Origin: Candidatus Omnitrophota bacterium
GTDB taxonomy: Bacteria > Omnitrophota > Gorgyraeia > Zapsychrales > Zapsychraceae
DNA length: 52,251 nucleotides
Direction: 5' to 3'
Assembly (NCBI GenBank): GCA_015233405.1
Contig: JADFXT010000015.1
Location: 1 to 52,251, forward strand
The notes below the pieces were generated by a model. The model saw only the letters and a program-made list of their open reading frames with translations, did not search any database and was not told the origin of the DNA. A program made the translations under genes and the position numbers. The stretch's first letter is position 1, and each line of letters begins with the position of its first letter. Positions 15,325-22,868 of this stretch are shown piece by piece.

Positions 15325-16487
15325 TAATGATGACTGATAATATTAAACCTATTTCTAATACCTCTCAAGTTTGTACGCGTTGTGTTTTAGATACAACCGT
15401 TCCGGATATTCGCTTTAATACTAAAGGTGAGTGTCACTATTGTCAAATTCACGACGAGCTTGAAAAAGAATTTCCTTTAAACGGCGAGACAGAGCATAAG
15501 CTTAAGAAGATTGTTGAAGAGATCAAACGCAAGGGCCGTGGGAAAAAATACGATATTATTGTGGGATTGAGTGGCGGGCGAGATAGCGCGCTTGCGTTAT
15601 ACCGTACAATTGAGCTTGGCCTTCGGCCATTGGCGGTCCATTTTGATAACGGCTGGAATTCAGAAATCGCCGTGACCAATATCAAGAATGTCACAGAGAA
15701 ATTAAGTGTAGATCTTTTGACGTATGTGATCGACTGGGAAGAATTCAAGGACCTGCAGATTTCTTTTTTGAAGGCTTCTGTTTCAGACGCGGAAATCCCG
15801 ACGGATGTTGCAATCCATGGTGCGCTTCATAAGGTTGCCGTTCAGGAAGGGATCCCGTATCTTATTTTTGCCCATTCCTTTAGGACGGAAGGCGTGGCGC
15901 CTCTCGGGTGGACCTATATGGACGGCCGGTATATTAAGAGCGTTCAGAAAATATTCGGACATAAGAAATTAAAAACATTTCCCAATATGACCGCATGGGA
16001 TGTTTTTTATTACCGTTTTATCAAAGGGATAAAAGTTATTCCATTGTTGGCGTATATGTCCTACGACCAAAAACAGGTCAGTCAGATGCTTGCCAAAGAA
16101 TTAGGTTGGCATTATTACGGCGGGCATCATCATGAATCTTATTACACGCACTTTTTCCAGTCTTATTATCTGCCTAAGAAATTCCATATTGATAAACGCA
16201 AAATCGAGTATTCGGCGTTGATCCGTTCCGGGCAAATGTCCAGAGAAAAGGCTTTAGAAGAAATCCGTAAGGAAGAATATCCTTATGATACCGAGTTGGT
16301 GGATTATACGATTAAAAAATTGGGATTGACCCAAGAGGAGTTTGAAGCCATTATGGCGGCGCCCAATAAAAGTTTCCATGATTATCCGACGTATTATCCG
16401 CTCATTAAAGCCATGAGTAAATTTTTTGCCTTCGTCAACAAACTCAACCTGTTCCCAAAACATCTTTATTTAAAATTTTTAGGCTAA
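15318..16487 (+). CDS. wbpG: N-acetyl sugar amidotransferase, WbpG/PseA-like
   Basis: 389 residues. An N-terminal four-cysteine zinc motif (Cys19, Cys22, Cys39, Cys42) precedes an ATP-pyrophosphatase PP-loop, LSGGRDSALALY, near residue 85. The family, with HisH and HisF partners, adds ammonia to an acetamido sugar to give an acetamidino group, as in Pseudomonas O-antigen synthesis. Those partners are the next two genes, which strongly supports the call. The start could be the ATG at 15318 or ATGs at 15327/15330; none has a good Shine-Dalgarno, so translation is probably coupled to the upstream gene. Confidence 0.9.
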   Translation: MVIMMTDNIKPISNTSQVCTRCVLDTTVPDIRFNTKGECHYCQIHDELEKEFPLNGETEHKLKKIVEEIKRKGRGKKYDIIVGLSGGRDSALALYRTIELGLRPLAVHFDNGWNSEIAVTNIKNVTEKLSVDLLTYVIDWEEFKDLQISFLKASVSDAEIPTDVAIHGALHKVAVQEGIPYLIFAHSFRTEGVAPLGWTYMDGRYIKSVQKIFGHKKLKTFPNMTAWDVFYYRFIKGIKVIPLLAYMSYDQKQVSQMLAKELGWHYYGGHHHESYYTHFFQSYYLPKKFHIDKRKIEYSALIRSGQMSREKALEEIRKEEYPYDTELVDYTIKKLGLTQEEFEAIMAAPNKSFHDYPTYYPLIKAMSKFFAFVNKLNLFPKHLYLKFLG

Positions 16488-16500
16488 TCCACTTCGCAAT

Positions 16501-17115
16501 ATGATCGCTATCATTGATTACCATATGGGGAATTTATGGTCCATTGCCTATCGTTTTAAGAAAATAGGCCACGAAGTTTGTATCACGTCGCAAGCTGCGG
16601 AGATTGCTCAAGCTCAAAAAATTATTCTGCCTGGTGTTGGCTCATTCGCCCAGGGCATGGCCAATCTTAAGGACTTAAAACTTATTGAAGTCCTCGAGAA
16701 AAGGGTTCTTAAAGATAAAATCCCGGTCTTGGGGATTTGTTTAGGGATGCAATTGCTGACTCAAAAAAGTGAAGAAGGATTTGCCGACGGGCTGGGATGG
16801 ATCCCGGCGGAAACCATTCGGCTAAATTTCCCTGCCGAAGAAAAATTGCGCGTTCCTCACGTCGGATGGAACACGGTCAAGCTTGCGAAACCGAGCGCTT
16901 TGTTTCATGGCATGAATGACGGGGGGCGTTTTTATTTTACCCATTCTTACAAAGTTGTTTGTCAGGAGTCTGCGGATATTTTAGCTCAAACATTTTACGG
17001 CGGGGAATTTGTTTCTGCCGTAGAGAAAGATAATATTTATGGCGTTTTATTTCATCCTGAGATCAGTCATCAAGAGGGAATCCAACTTTTAAAAAATTTT
17101 GCGGAACGCTGTTAG
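16501..17115 (+). CDS. hisH: HisH-type glutamine amidotransferase subunit for sugar amidation
   Basis: 204 residues, a class I glutaminase. The catalytic triad is visible: Cys80 in GICLGMQLL, His185 and Glu187 in FHPEIS. The oxyanion segment is LPGVGSFAQGM. It releases ammonia from glutamine and passes it through the HisF barrel. Because it sits between wbpG and a HisF that lacks the histidine-pathway Asp11, it most likely serves WbpG rather than histidine synthesis. It starts 13 bases after wbpG. Confidence 0.9.
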   Translation: MIAIIDYHMGNLWSIAYRFKKIGHEVCITSQAAEIAQAQKIILPGVGSFAQGMANLKDLKLIEVLEKRVLKDKIPVLGICLGMQLLTQKSEEGFADGLGWIPAETIRLNFPAEEKLRVPHVGWNTVKLAKPSALFHGMNDGGRFYFTHSYKVVCQESADILAQTFYGGEFVSAVEKDNIYGVLFHPEISHQEGIQLLKNFAERC

Positions 17116-17127
17116 GAGTCAACCCTT

Positions 17128-17889
17128 ATGTTGCAATCCAGAATTTTTCCCTGTTTATTGTTGCAAGGTGAAGGACTGGTTAAGACTGTCCGATTTAAAG
17201 ACCCGACTTATATCGGCGACCCGATCAATGCGGTCAGGATCTTTAATCTTAAACAAGTCGATGAGTTGCTTTTTTTGGATATTACAGCGACTGAAGAAAA
17301 GCGGCCGATGAATATAGCCCTTATTAAGAAAATCTCTGAGGAGTGTTCCATGCCGCTGACCGTTGGCGGCGGGATTAAAACGGTTGAGGATATCCGTGCG
17401 CTTCTTAATGCCGGCGTGGAAAAGGTGTCGATTAATACACAGGCCGTTCTTAATCCGGGGTTGATCACAGAGGCATCTCAAATATTTGGCAGGCAAGCGA
17501 TCGTTGTTTCTATGGATGTGAAGAAAGAGAAAAAGGACTATCGGGTTTATACGCACGGAGGAAGAAAATCGACGTCTTGGGATCCCATTTCCTATGCTGT
17601 TTCTATGGAAAAAGCCGGAGCCGGAGAAATTTTTCTCAATTCCATTGACTGCGATGGCACCATGCAAGGGTATGATCTAAAACTCATCAAGAAAGTGACC
17701 GAGGCGGTCACCATCCCCGTGATCGCGTGTGGCGGTTGCGGTAAGATTGAGGATTTACGAAGTGCCATTGTCGACGGAGGTGCGTCAGCGGCAACAGCGG
17801 GAAGCTTCTTTGTTTTTCATGGCCCTCGACGAGCAGTTTTGATCAGTTTTCCATCTCGGGCAGAACTAGAAACTCTTTTTAAGGAATAA
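17128..17889 (+). CDS. hisF: HisF-like ammonia-channel subunit for sugar amidation
   Basis: 253 residues, a full (beta-alpha)8 barrel that aligns without gaps to Thermotoga HisF at its start. Lys19 and Asp130 are kept, but the general acid Asp11 is replaced by Leu (PCLLLQGEGLVKTV). Other family marks are GDPINAVRIFN, LFLDITATEEKR and SIDCDGTMQGYD. Loss of Asp11 should abolish imidazole-ring cyclisation while keeping the ammonia tunnel, as expected for O-antigen-type HisF2 proteins working with WbpG. It is 12 bases downstream of hisH and followed by a DUF354 gene. Confidence 0.9.
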   Translation: MLQSRIFPCLLLQGEGLVKTVRFKDPTYIGDPINAVRIFNLKQVDELLFLDITATEEKRPMNIALIKKISEECSMPLTVGGGIKTVEDIRALLNAGVEKVSINTQAVLNPGLITEASQIFGRQAIVVSMDVKKEKKDYRVYTHGGRKSTSWDPISYAVSMEKAGAGEIFLNSIDCDGTMQGYDLKLIKKVTEAVTIPVIACGGCGKIEDLRSAIVDGGASAATAGSFFVFHGPRRAVLISFPSRAELETLFKE

Positions 17890-17893
17890 TTTC

Positions 17894-18976
17894 ATGGCAA
17901 ATCAATCACCGGCACGACCGCTATTTTTCTACTTAAATCATCCGGCCCATTATCATTTATTTAAGAACGCGATCAATCAATTGATCCGTGAAGGATTTTC
18001 TGTCAAAGTCGGGATCGTTAAAAAGGATGTCCTCGAGGATTTGGTCAAGCAGGAGAATTGGGATTATGTTAATCTTTTCCCCGAAGGAAGACGATATAAG
18101 GGGCTGGGGATCTTAGTGACCGCTGTTATTAATTTATTTAAAGGCGAGCTTCGTTTGTATCGATTTGCCAGAAAGATCAATGCGTCAATGATTATCGGGT
18201 CGGAAGGAACATTGGCTCATGCGGGATTTTTCTGCGGAGTTCCCTCGCTGCTTTTTAATGAGGACGATTCGAGCGCTACGGGATGGAATTGGCTTTTTTA
18301 TCCGTTTGCAACAAAAGTGATATTGCCAACGTGTTGCGACCGGGGCAAATGGAACCTAAAAAAAGTCAATTATAATGGTTATCATGAGCTTGCGTATTTA
18401 CATCCGCGATTTTTTACTCCCGACGAGCATGTCGTCAAATCCTTAGGGCTTTTGCCGGGGCCGTATTTTATCCTGAGGCTTGCCGAATTGACGGCCCATC
18501 ACGATAAAGGGAAGACGGGAATCACGGACACGATCGCTTTACAAATTATTAATAAGTTAAAGCAGCAAGGAAGAGTGTTGATCACCTCTGAGCGTCCGTT
18601 AAAACCGGAATTTGAGCCGTATCGTTTAAATATTCATCCTAAAGATATTTTTCATGTCCTCGCGTTTGCAGATTTATATATCGGCGACAGCCAAACCATG
18701 GCCGCGGAAGCCGCTGTGTTGGGCACGCCAGCCATTCGCTTTAATGATTTCGTCGGAAAATTGGGATATCTGGAAGAATTGGAACATCTGTATCAGCTGA
18801 CCTTTGGGATCAAGACGACGGATGCAGATAAAATGTTCGAGAAGATCAATGAAATTCTCGCGATGCCTCACCGAAAGTCCCACTGGCAGAACAAGCGCAA
18901 AGTGATGCTTGTCGAGAAAATGGATGTCGTGGATTTTATGGTGGAAACCATTAAAGCGTACCTGCCAAAATCTTAA
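17894..18976 (+). CDS. DUF354-family predicted glycosyltransferase
   Basis: 360 residues with a GT-B/epimerase-like fold. The N-terminal motif FFYLNHPAHYHLFKNAINQL and the C-terminal half with LAFADLYIGDSQTMAAEAAV and GTPAIRFNDFVG are characteristic of DUF354 proteins, distant relatives of UDP-GlcNAc 2-epimerase and MurG. The family commonly sits in archaeal and bacterial surface-glycan clusters. The exact reaction is unproven. It is co-directional, four bases after hisF, and asnB starts 12 bases later. Confidence 0.8.
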   Translation: MANQSPARPLFFYLNHPAHYHLFKNAINQLIREGFSVKVGIVKKDVLEDLVKQENWDYVNLFPEGRRYKGLGILVTAVINLFKGELRLYRFARKINASMIIGSEGTLAHAGFFCGVPSLLFNEDDSSATGWNWLFYPFATKVILPTCCDRGKWNLKKVNYNGYHELAYLHPRFFTPDEHVVKSLGLLPGPYFILRLAELTAHHDKGKTGITDTIALQIINKLKQQGRVLITSERPLKPEFEPYRLNIHPKDIFHVLAFADLYIGDSQTMAAEAAVLGTPAIRFNDFVGKLGYLEELEHLYQLTFGIKTTDADKMFEKINEILAMPHRKSHWQNKRKVMLVEKMDVVDFMVETIKAYLPKS

Positions 18977-18988
18977 CAGGAAATTATT

Positions 18989-20809
18989 ATGTGCGGAATA
19001 GCCGGTATTTTAAGCCAGCGACAGATTCAAGAATCTGACGTTCATGCCATCAAGCGCATGAACGAGATTCAAAAACACAGAGGGCCTGATGACGAAGGCC
19101 TTTATGCCGGCAGCCGCTGTGTTTTAGGGCATAAGCGTTTGGCGATCATTGATCTGTCTTCTAATGGCCATCAGCCGTTCATTTCCGACGATCAAAGATA
19201 TTATCTGGTCTATAATGGCGAGATTTATAATTATATTGAGTTAAGAGAAGAATTGAAGGCCTTGGGCTGGAGTTTTAGGACTAAGACGGATACGGAGGTT
19301 CTTTTAAAATCTTATCAGGCGTGGGGCGCGGATTGTTTAAAGAAATTTAACGGTATGTTCGCGTTCGTGGTTTATGACAGCGTTAACCATAGTTTATTTC
19401 TTGCCAGGGATAGAGTAGGGATTAAGCCGTTGTATTATCAACTGACCGAAGACCGGATTTATTTCGCCTCGGAACTTAAAGCTTTTCGCGCCATTGACGG
19501 CTTTCATCCCACGCTTTATCCTCAGGCCGTTTTTGACTTCCTTGTTTTTAACAGAACGAATATTGACGACGAGACTTTCTTGACGGAAATCAAGCGCTTG
19601 CCGAATGGGTTTTACGGCCTTTTCGACAAAGATGGCCTAAGGTTAATTCAATGGTGGGACCCGGAAAAGATTCTTCAGGAAAAACAGGAAGGATCTTTAG
19701 AGGAAATTTTTAAGGCGGTCGAGGAGCTTCTCATTTCCTCGTTACGGCTTCGGATGCGCAGCGATGTACCCGTCGGGTCTTGTTTAAGCGGAGGAGTTGA
19801 TTCCTCTATTCTTCTTGGGATTTTATTTGAACACGGAATGGTCAAGGAGGGTTTTCCGACCTTTACCGCAAGTTTCCCCGGCTTTAAGAAAGATGAGACC
19901 AGCTACGTAGATATTCTTAATAAAAAATATCCCTTCGTCAACTATCGGACTTTTCCCTCTAGCGATAAAGCTTATGAAGAGCTGGACACCTTCACGTATT
20001 TTCAGGATAAGCCCTGTACCAATCCTTCTTTTTACGCGCAATATGATGTGATGAGAAAAGCCAAAGAAGCAGGTGTGACTGTTCTGCTCGATGGGCAAGG
20101 AGGAGATGAGATCTTCGCCGGATATCATTATTTTCACGGGTTTCATTTGTGTGGGCTTTTAAAAAATAAAAAATATTCAGATTTCATTTCTTATTTTATC
20201 CGGATGGCATTAAGGAAACCAGACCCAGAAGCCTATTCGACGTTATTATTCAAATTAATGCCGGCATCTCTTCAGAGCGCCCTGTTGATGAAGAGGACCC
20301 CTTTTATAAAAAATGCATTCTTCCGAGAGCATTTGGATAAAAGTATCATATTTAAAAAATTCATGACTGCAGAGGACCTGAATATGAGCCTGGTTAGGCA
20401 TTATCAATATAAATTGGAGCATCTTTTGCATTATGAAGACAGAAATTCCATGGCGTTCTCATTGGAAGCGCGGGTGCCGTATATGGACCACCGTTTAATT
20501 GAGTATCTTTTAAAGGTCCCGGGTCATTTTAAGATTGATATCGGAGAAACGAAGCGTCTTCAGAAAATGGCTGTCGGAAAATATACGGTACAGGAGATCC
20601 TCAATAGAAAGGATAAGACCGGGTTCGATACGCCTATTGACGAGTGGTTTAAGGATAAAAAATGGCAGGACCTTGCCCGGGATTCTTATGAAGACTTGTT
20701 GAAAGATTTTTCTTTTGTCTTTGAGAAAAAAGATATGGCCTCTTTTAATAGCGTTTTACGCTGGAAGCTTATTCAACTGGCCGTATGGAAGAGGCTTTTT
20801 TTAAACTAA
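18989..20809 (+). CDS. asnB: Asparagine synthase (glutamine-hydrolysing) family
   Basis: 606 residues. The N-terminal Ntn glutaminase has the nucleophile Cys2 (MCGIAG), then HRGPDDEGLY and YNGEIYNY. The synthetase domain has the PP-loop SGGVDS at 267-272 and the YMDHRLIEYLLKVPG region. It makes asparagine from aspartate and glutamine, or in surface clusters amidates a sugar carboxylate. Its place after wbpG-hisH-hisF-DUF354 favours the latter or an accessory role, but both remain possible. It converges with the next gene and overlaps it by four bases at the stops. Confidence 0.9.
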   Translation: MCGIAGILSQRQIQESDVHAIKRMNEIQKHRGPDDEGLYAGSRCVLGHKRLAIIDLSSNGHQPFISDDQRYYLVYNGEIYNYIELREELKALGWSFRTKTDTEVLLKSYQAWGADCLKKFNGMFAFVVYDSVNHSLFLARDRVGIKPLYYQLTEDRIYFASELKAFRAIDGFHPTLYPQAVFDFLVFNRTNIDDETFLTEIKRLPNGFYGLFDKDGLRLIQWWDPEKILQEKQEGSLEEIFKAVEELLISSLRLRMRSDVPVGSCLSGGVDSSILLGILFEHGMVKEGFPTFTASFPGFKKDETSYVDILNKKYPFVNYRTFPSSDKAYEELDTFTYFQDKPCTNPSFYAQYDVMRKAKEAGVTVLLDGQGGDEIFAGYHYFHGFHLCGLLKNKKYSDFISYFIRMALRKPDPEAYSTLLFKLMPASLQSALLMKRTPFIKNAFFREHLDKSIIFKKFMTAEDLNMSLVRHYQYKLEHLLHYEDRNSMAFSLEARVPYMDHRLIEYLLKVPGHFKIDIGETKRLQKMAVGKYTVQEILNRKDKTGFDTPIDEWFKDKKWQDLARDSYEDLLKDFSFVFEKKDMASFNSVLRWKLIQLAVWKRLFLN

Positions 20810-21762
20810 GGATTTTTTAGAAGGACTTTGGAATAAATATCTAATAATTTTTTAGCGACATTTTCTGACTCATGATATTTTTCGACCCACCGACGCTGTT
20901 TCTCGCCCAGGTCGTAATCCCCAAAGTGTTTTAAGATCGATTGCGTGGACATTTCCGGCTGAGGCAATTTTTCCGGATAGAAATGGTCATACTCAAAGGG
21001 AAAGAGCGTTGGAATCCCGAGCACCATGGCTTCTAATTCGCAAATCCTTATCGTTCCATCCTGGCTTCCTCCGAGGATAAGTTTGTATTTGGAGATCTCT
21101 TCATTGACGCGATCTTTTTTAAATGGAGCAATAAGCCGGACATTAGCCGGCAGGAGCCTTTTGTAGTAATCGATATCAAGCCCGTATTCAATCAAATCAA
21201 ATTGAAAGTCTAAATTCTGGATGAGGGGAAAAAGTTTTTCGATCTGTTTGACTTTATAGAGAGTGGTAAAGATCAAAATGCGTTTTTCATAAGTGGTTGG
21301 TTTTTTGACAAGAGGAGGAATTTCTACGGGATTGGGAAGATAAATTTTTTCTTTTTGAATCCCAACAATCTCTTTATCCAGGTCCGGCGTACTAAAAAGA
21401 AGCAGGTTGCTTAGAGAAAGAACTCTTTGAAGGACCATCTTTTCAAGAATATTCCGTGGCCGTACGTCTCCTCCATGGGCATGAAGGATGATGGGTCGTT
21501 TGGTTTTCTTAAAAGTCAGGCCCAGGGACCCTAAATTTACAAGATAATTGACGTGAATAATGTCAAATTGTTCCAGATCAATATTGCATAATCGAAACTC
21601 GTCAATTCTTTTTTCAGTCGAGAGAACCCAGTCTTGACGGCTGGCTTCCGAAGATTTAAATTTTCTTTTCGAAAGCAGCGTTGTTTGAACGCCAAGTTTT
21701 TGGAGAGCCTGGCAAAGACAATAGCCAGAGAATGAAATGTCGCCGATATGGAGTATTTTCAT
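20806..21762 (-). CDS. GT-B glycosyltransferase (GT4-like)
   Basis: 318 residues. The N-terminal Rossmann half starts MKILHIGDISFSGYCLCQAL and has a HAHGGDVRPRN segment; a donor-binding half follows with KIYLPNPVEIPP and CELEAMVLGIPTLFPFEY, the E-x7-E-like region of GT4 enzymes. Probably adds a sugar in the glycan made by the flanking genes. It is the only minus-strand gene in the 13-28 kb block and has its own promoter in the divergent gap. The start ATG is preceded by AGGTCAC. Confidence 0.82.
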   Translation of the reverse strand: MKILHIGDISFSGYCLCQALQKLGVQTTLLSKRKFKSSEASRQDWVLSTEKRIDEFRLCNIDLEQFDIIHVNYLVNLGSLGLTFKKTKRPIILHAHGGDVRPRNILEKMVLQRVLSLSNLLLFSTPDLDKEIVGIQKEKIYLPNPVEIPPLVKKPTTYEKRILIFTTLYKVKQIEKLFPLIQNLDFQFDLIEYGLDIDYYKRLLPANVRLIAPFKKDRVNEEISKYKLILGGSQDGTIRICELEAMVLGIPTLFPFEYDHFYPEKLPQPEMSTQSILKHFGDYDLGEKQRRWVEKYHESENVAKKLLDIYSKVLLKNP

Positions 21763-21800
21763 GTGACCTGAATTATAAAGTAATAATTATTAATATGAAT

Positions 21801-21829
21801 TTTATATACTAATAACATACTTAAGTCAA
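21801..21829 (-). promoter_or_regulatory. Minus-strand promoter of the GT4-like gene
   Basis: Read on the minus strand: TTGACT (21829-21824), 17 bases, TATAAA (21806-21801). The start point would be near 21794, giving a 5' leader of about 32 bases. Confidence 0.65.
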
Positions 21830-21837
21830 TTTTTTCC

Positions 21838-21865
21838 TTGTGAAAAGCAAGAAATCGCATAAAAT
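21838..21865 (+). promoter_or_regulatory. Plus-strand promoter of the methyltransferase/YfhO operon
   Basis: TTGTGA (21838-21843), 16 bases, TAAAAT (21860-21865). It lies back to back with the minus-strand promoter and would drive the run of overlapping genes from 21900 to 27799. Confidence 0.5.
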
Positions 21866-21899
21866 AAAGTGTTTCATTCGTCTATCCCTTTAGAGAAAA

Positions 21900-22868
21900 A
21901 TGACCATTCGTGAAATAATTCTAAAATGCCAATGCCCATGCTGTGCCGACGATCTATCTTTAGGCCCCGAAGAAGAGGAGATTTTATGCCGCAAAGGGCA
22001 CCGATTCCCTTTAATTAATAAAAGGGTTCTTGTCTTAAAAGTCGAGGAAGAACGCCGTGGGGAAAGAAAAAATAGCCATAAGCGGGCGGCAAAAAGTTTT
22101 TCGCAGCAATGGCGCATGTTTAAAGACGGCGATAAGATCTGGGGAAAAACCATTGAGCAGTGGCGAAGCCGTTTTTTAAAGCACATGGAATTATCTCCCC
22201 AAGATCTTCAAAATAAATGGGTGCTTGATCTAGGCTGCGGACATGGACTGCATAGCAAAATGATCGCTGAACTGGGGGCCAATGTCATCGGGTTCGACAT
22301 CTCCGACGGGTTTCTTGGAGTTGATGCTAAAGTCGCTGCTGATCCTGTCCTTCGAGATAAGGCTTATTATATTCAAGGCGATGTGTTTCATCTTCCATTT
22401 AAAGATGGAGTGTTTGATTATATCTGGTCTGATGGCGTGCTTCATCATACGGCTGATACGAAAAAGGCCTTTGCTTGTGCGCAGCGGGCTTTGAAGAAAG
22501 GCGGGCGGTTTCATTTGATGGTCTATCGCAAAGGCGCCCCTTGTTATAATGCAGAGAAATTCTTCCGTTGTTTTACGACGAAATTGCCTGAACCGATTTT
22601 AGTTGTCCTTTGTTATCTGGGCGCACCGATCTTTGGTTTTTTAAAATGGTTTCTGAATAAGATCGGCCGTGGCTATAGGAATTTTGAGCAAAAAAGTATT
22701 CGGGAAAATGCCTTGTCTTTACACGACACATTATCGCCGCCATATGCCTGGCATCATAGTATCGAGGAAGTGCAAGGGTGGTTTAAAGACCATCAGTTTA
22801 CCAACATCGTTCTTTCCGATGACCCGGCATCCGCTGCTGGAATTTATATCCATGCGGACAAATCATGA
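21900..22868 (+). CDS. SAM-dependent methyltransferase with N-terminal zinc ribbon
   Basis: 322 residues. A four-cysteine zinc ribbon starts the protein (CQCPCCADDL then CRKGHRFP, similar to Trm112-like modules), and a class I methyltransferase follows with motif I VLDLGCGHGLHSKMIAELGA near residues 109-128 and the Methyltransf_11 strand FDYIWSDGVLHHT. The C-terminal helical part (about 215-260) is hydrophobic and may touch the membrane. The target is probably a lipid or glycan intermediate, inferred only from neighbours. It overlaps the next gene by four bases. Confidence 0.8.
   Translation: MTIREIILKCQCPCCADDLSLGPEEEEILCRKGHRFPLINKRVLVLKVEEERRGERKNSHKRAAKSFSQQWRMFKDGDKIWGKTIEQWRSRFLKHMELSPQDLQNKWVLDLGCGHGLHSKMIAELGANVIGFDISDGFLGVDAKVAADPVLRDKAYYIQGDVFHLPFKDGVFDYIWSDGVLHHTADTKKAFACAQRALKKGGRFHLMVYRKGAPCYNAEKFFRCFTTKLPEPILVVLCYLGAPIFGFLKWFLNKIGRGYRNFEQKSIRENALSLHDTLSPPYAWHHSIEEVQGWFKDHQFTNIVLSDDPASAAGIYIHADKS

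Noticed and set aside
17155..17667. 170-codon open frame on the minus strand
   Set aside because: It is antisense to the well-supported HisF barrel and has no recognisable motif or ribosome site.
16501..17889. Histidine biosynthesis genes
   Set aside because: HisF lacks Asp11 and both genes are embedded with wbpG and glycosyltransferases, so a sugar-amidation role is better supported.
20615..20640. GGGTTCGATAC string resembling a tRNA T-arm
   Set aside because: It lies in the asnB coding sequence and no acceptor, D or anticodon arm surrounds it.
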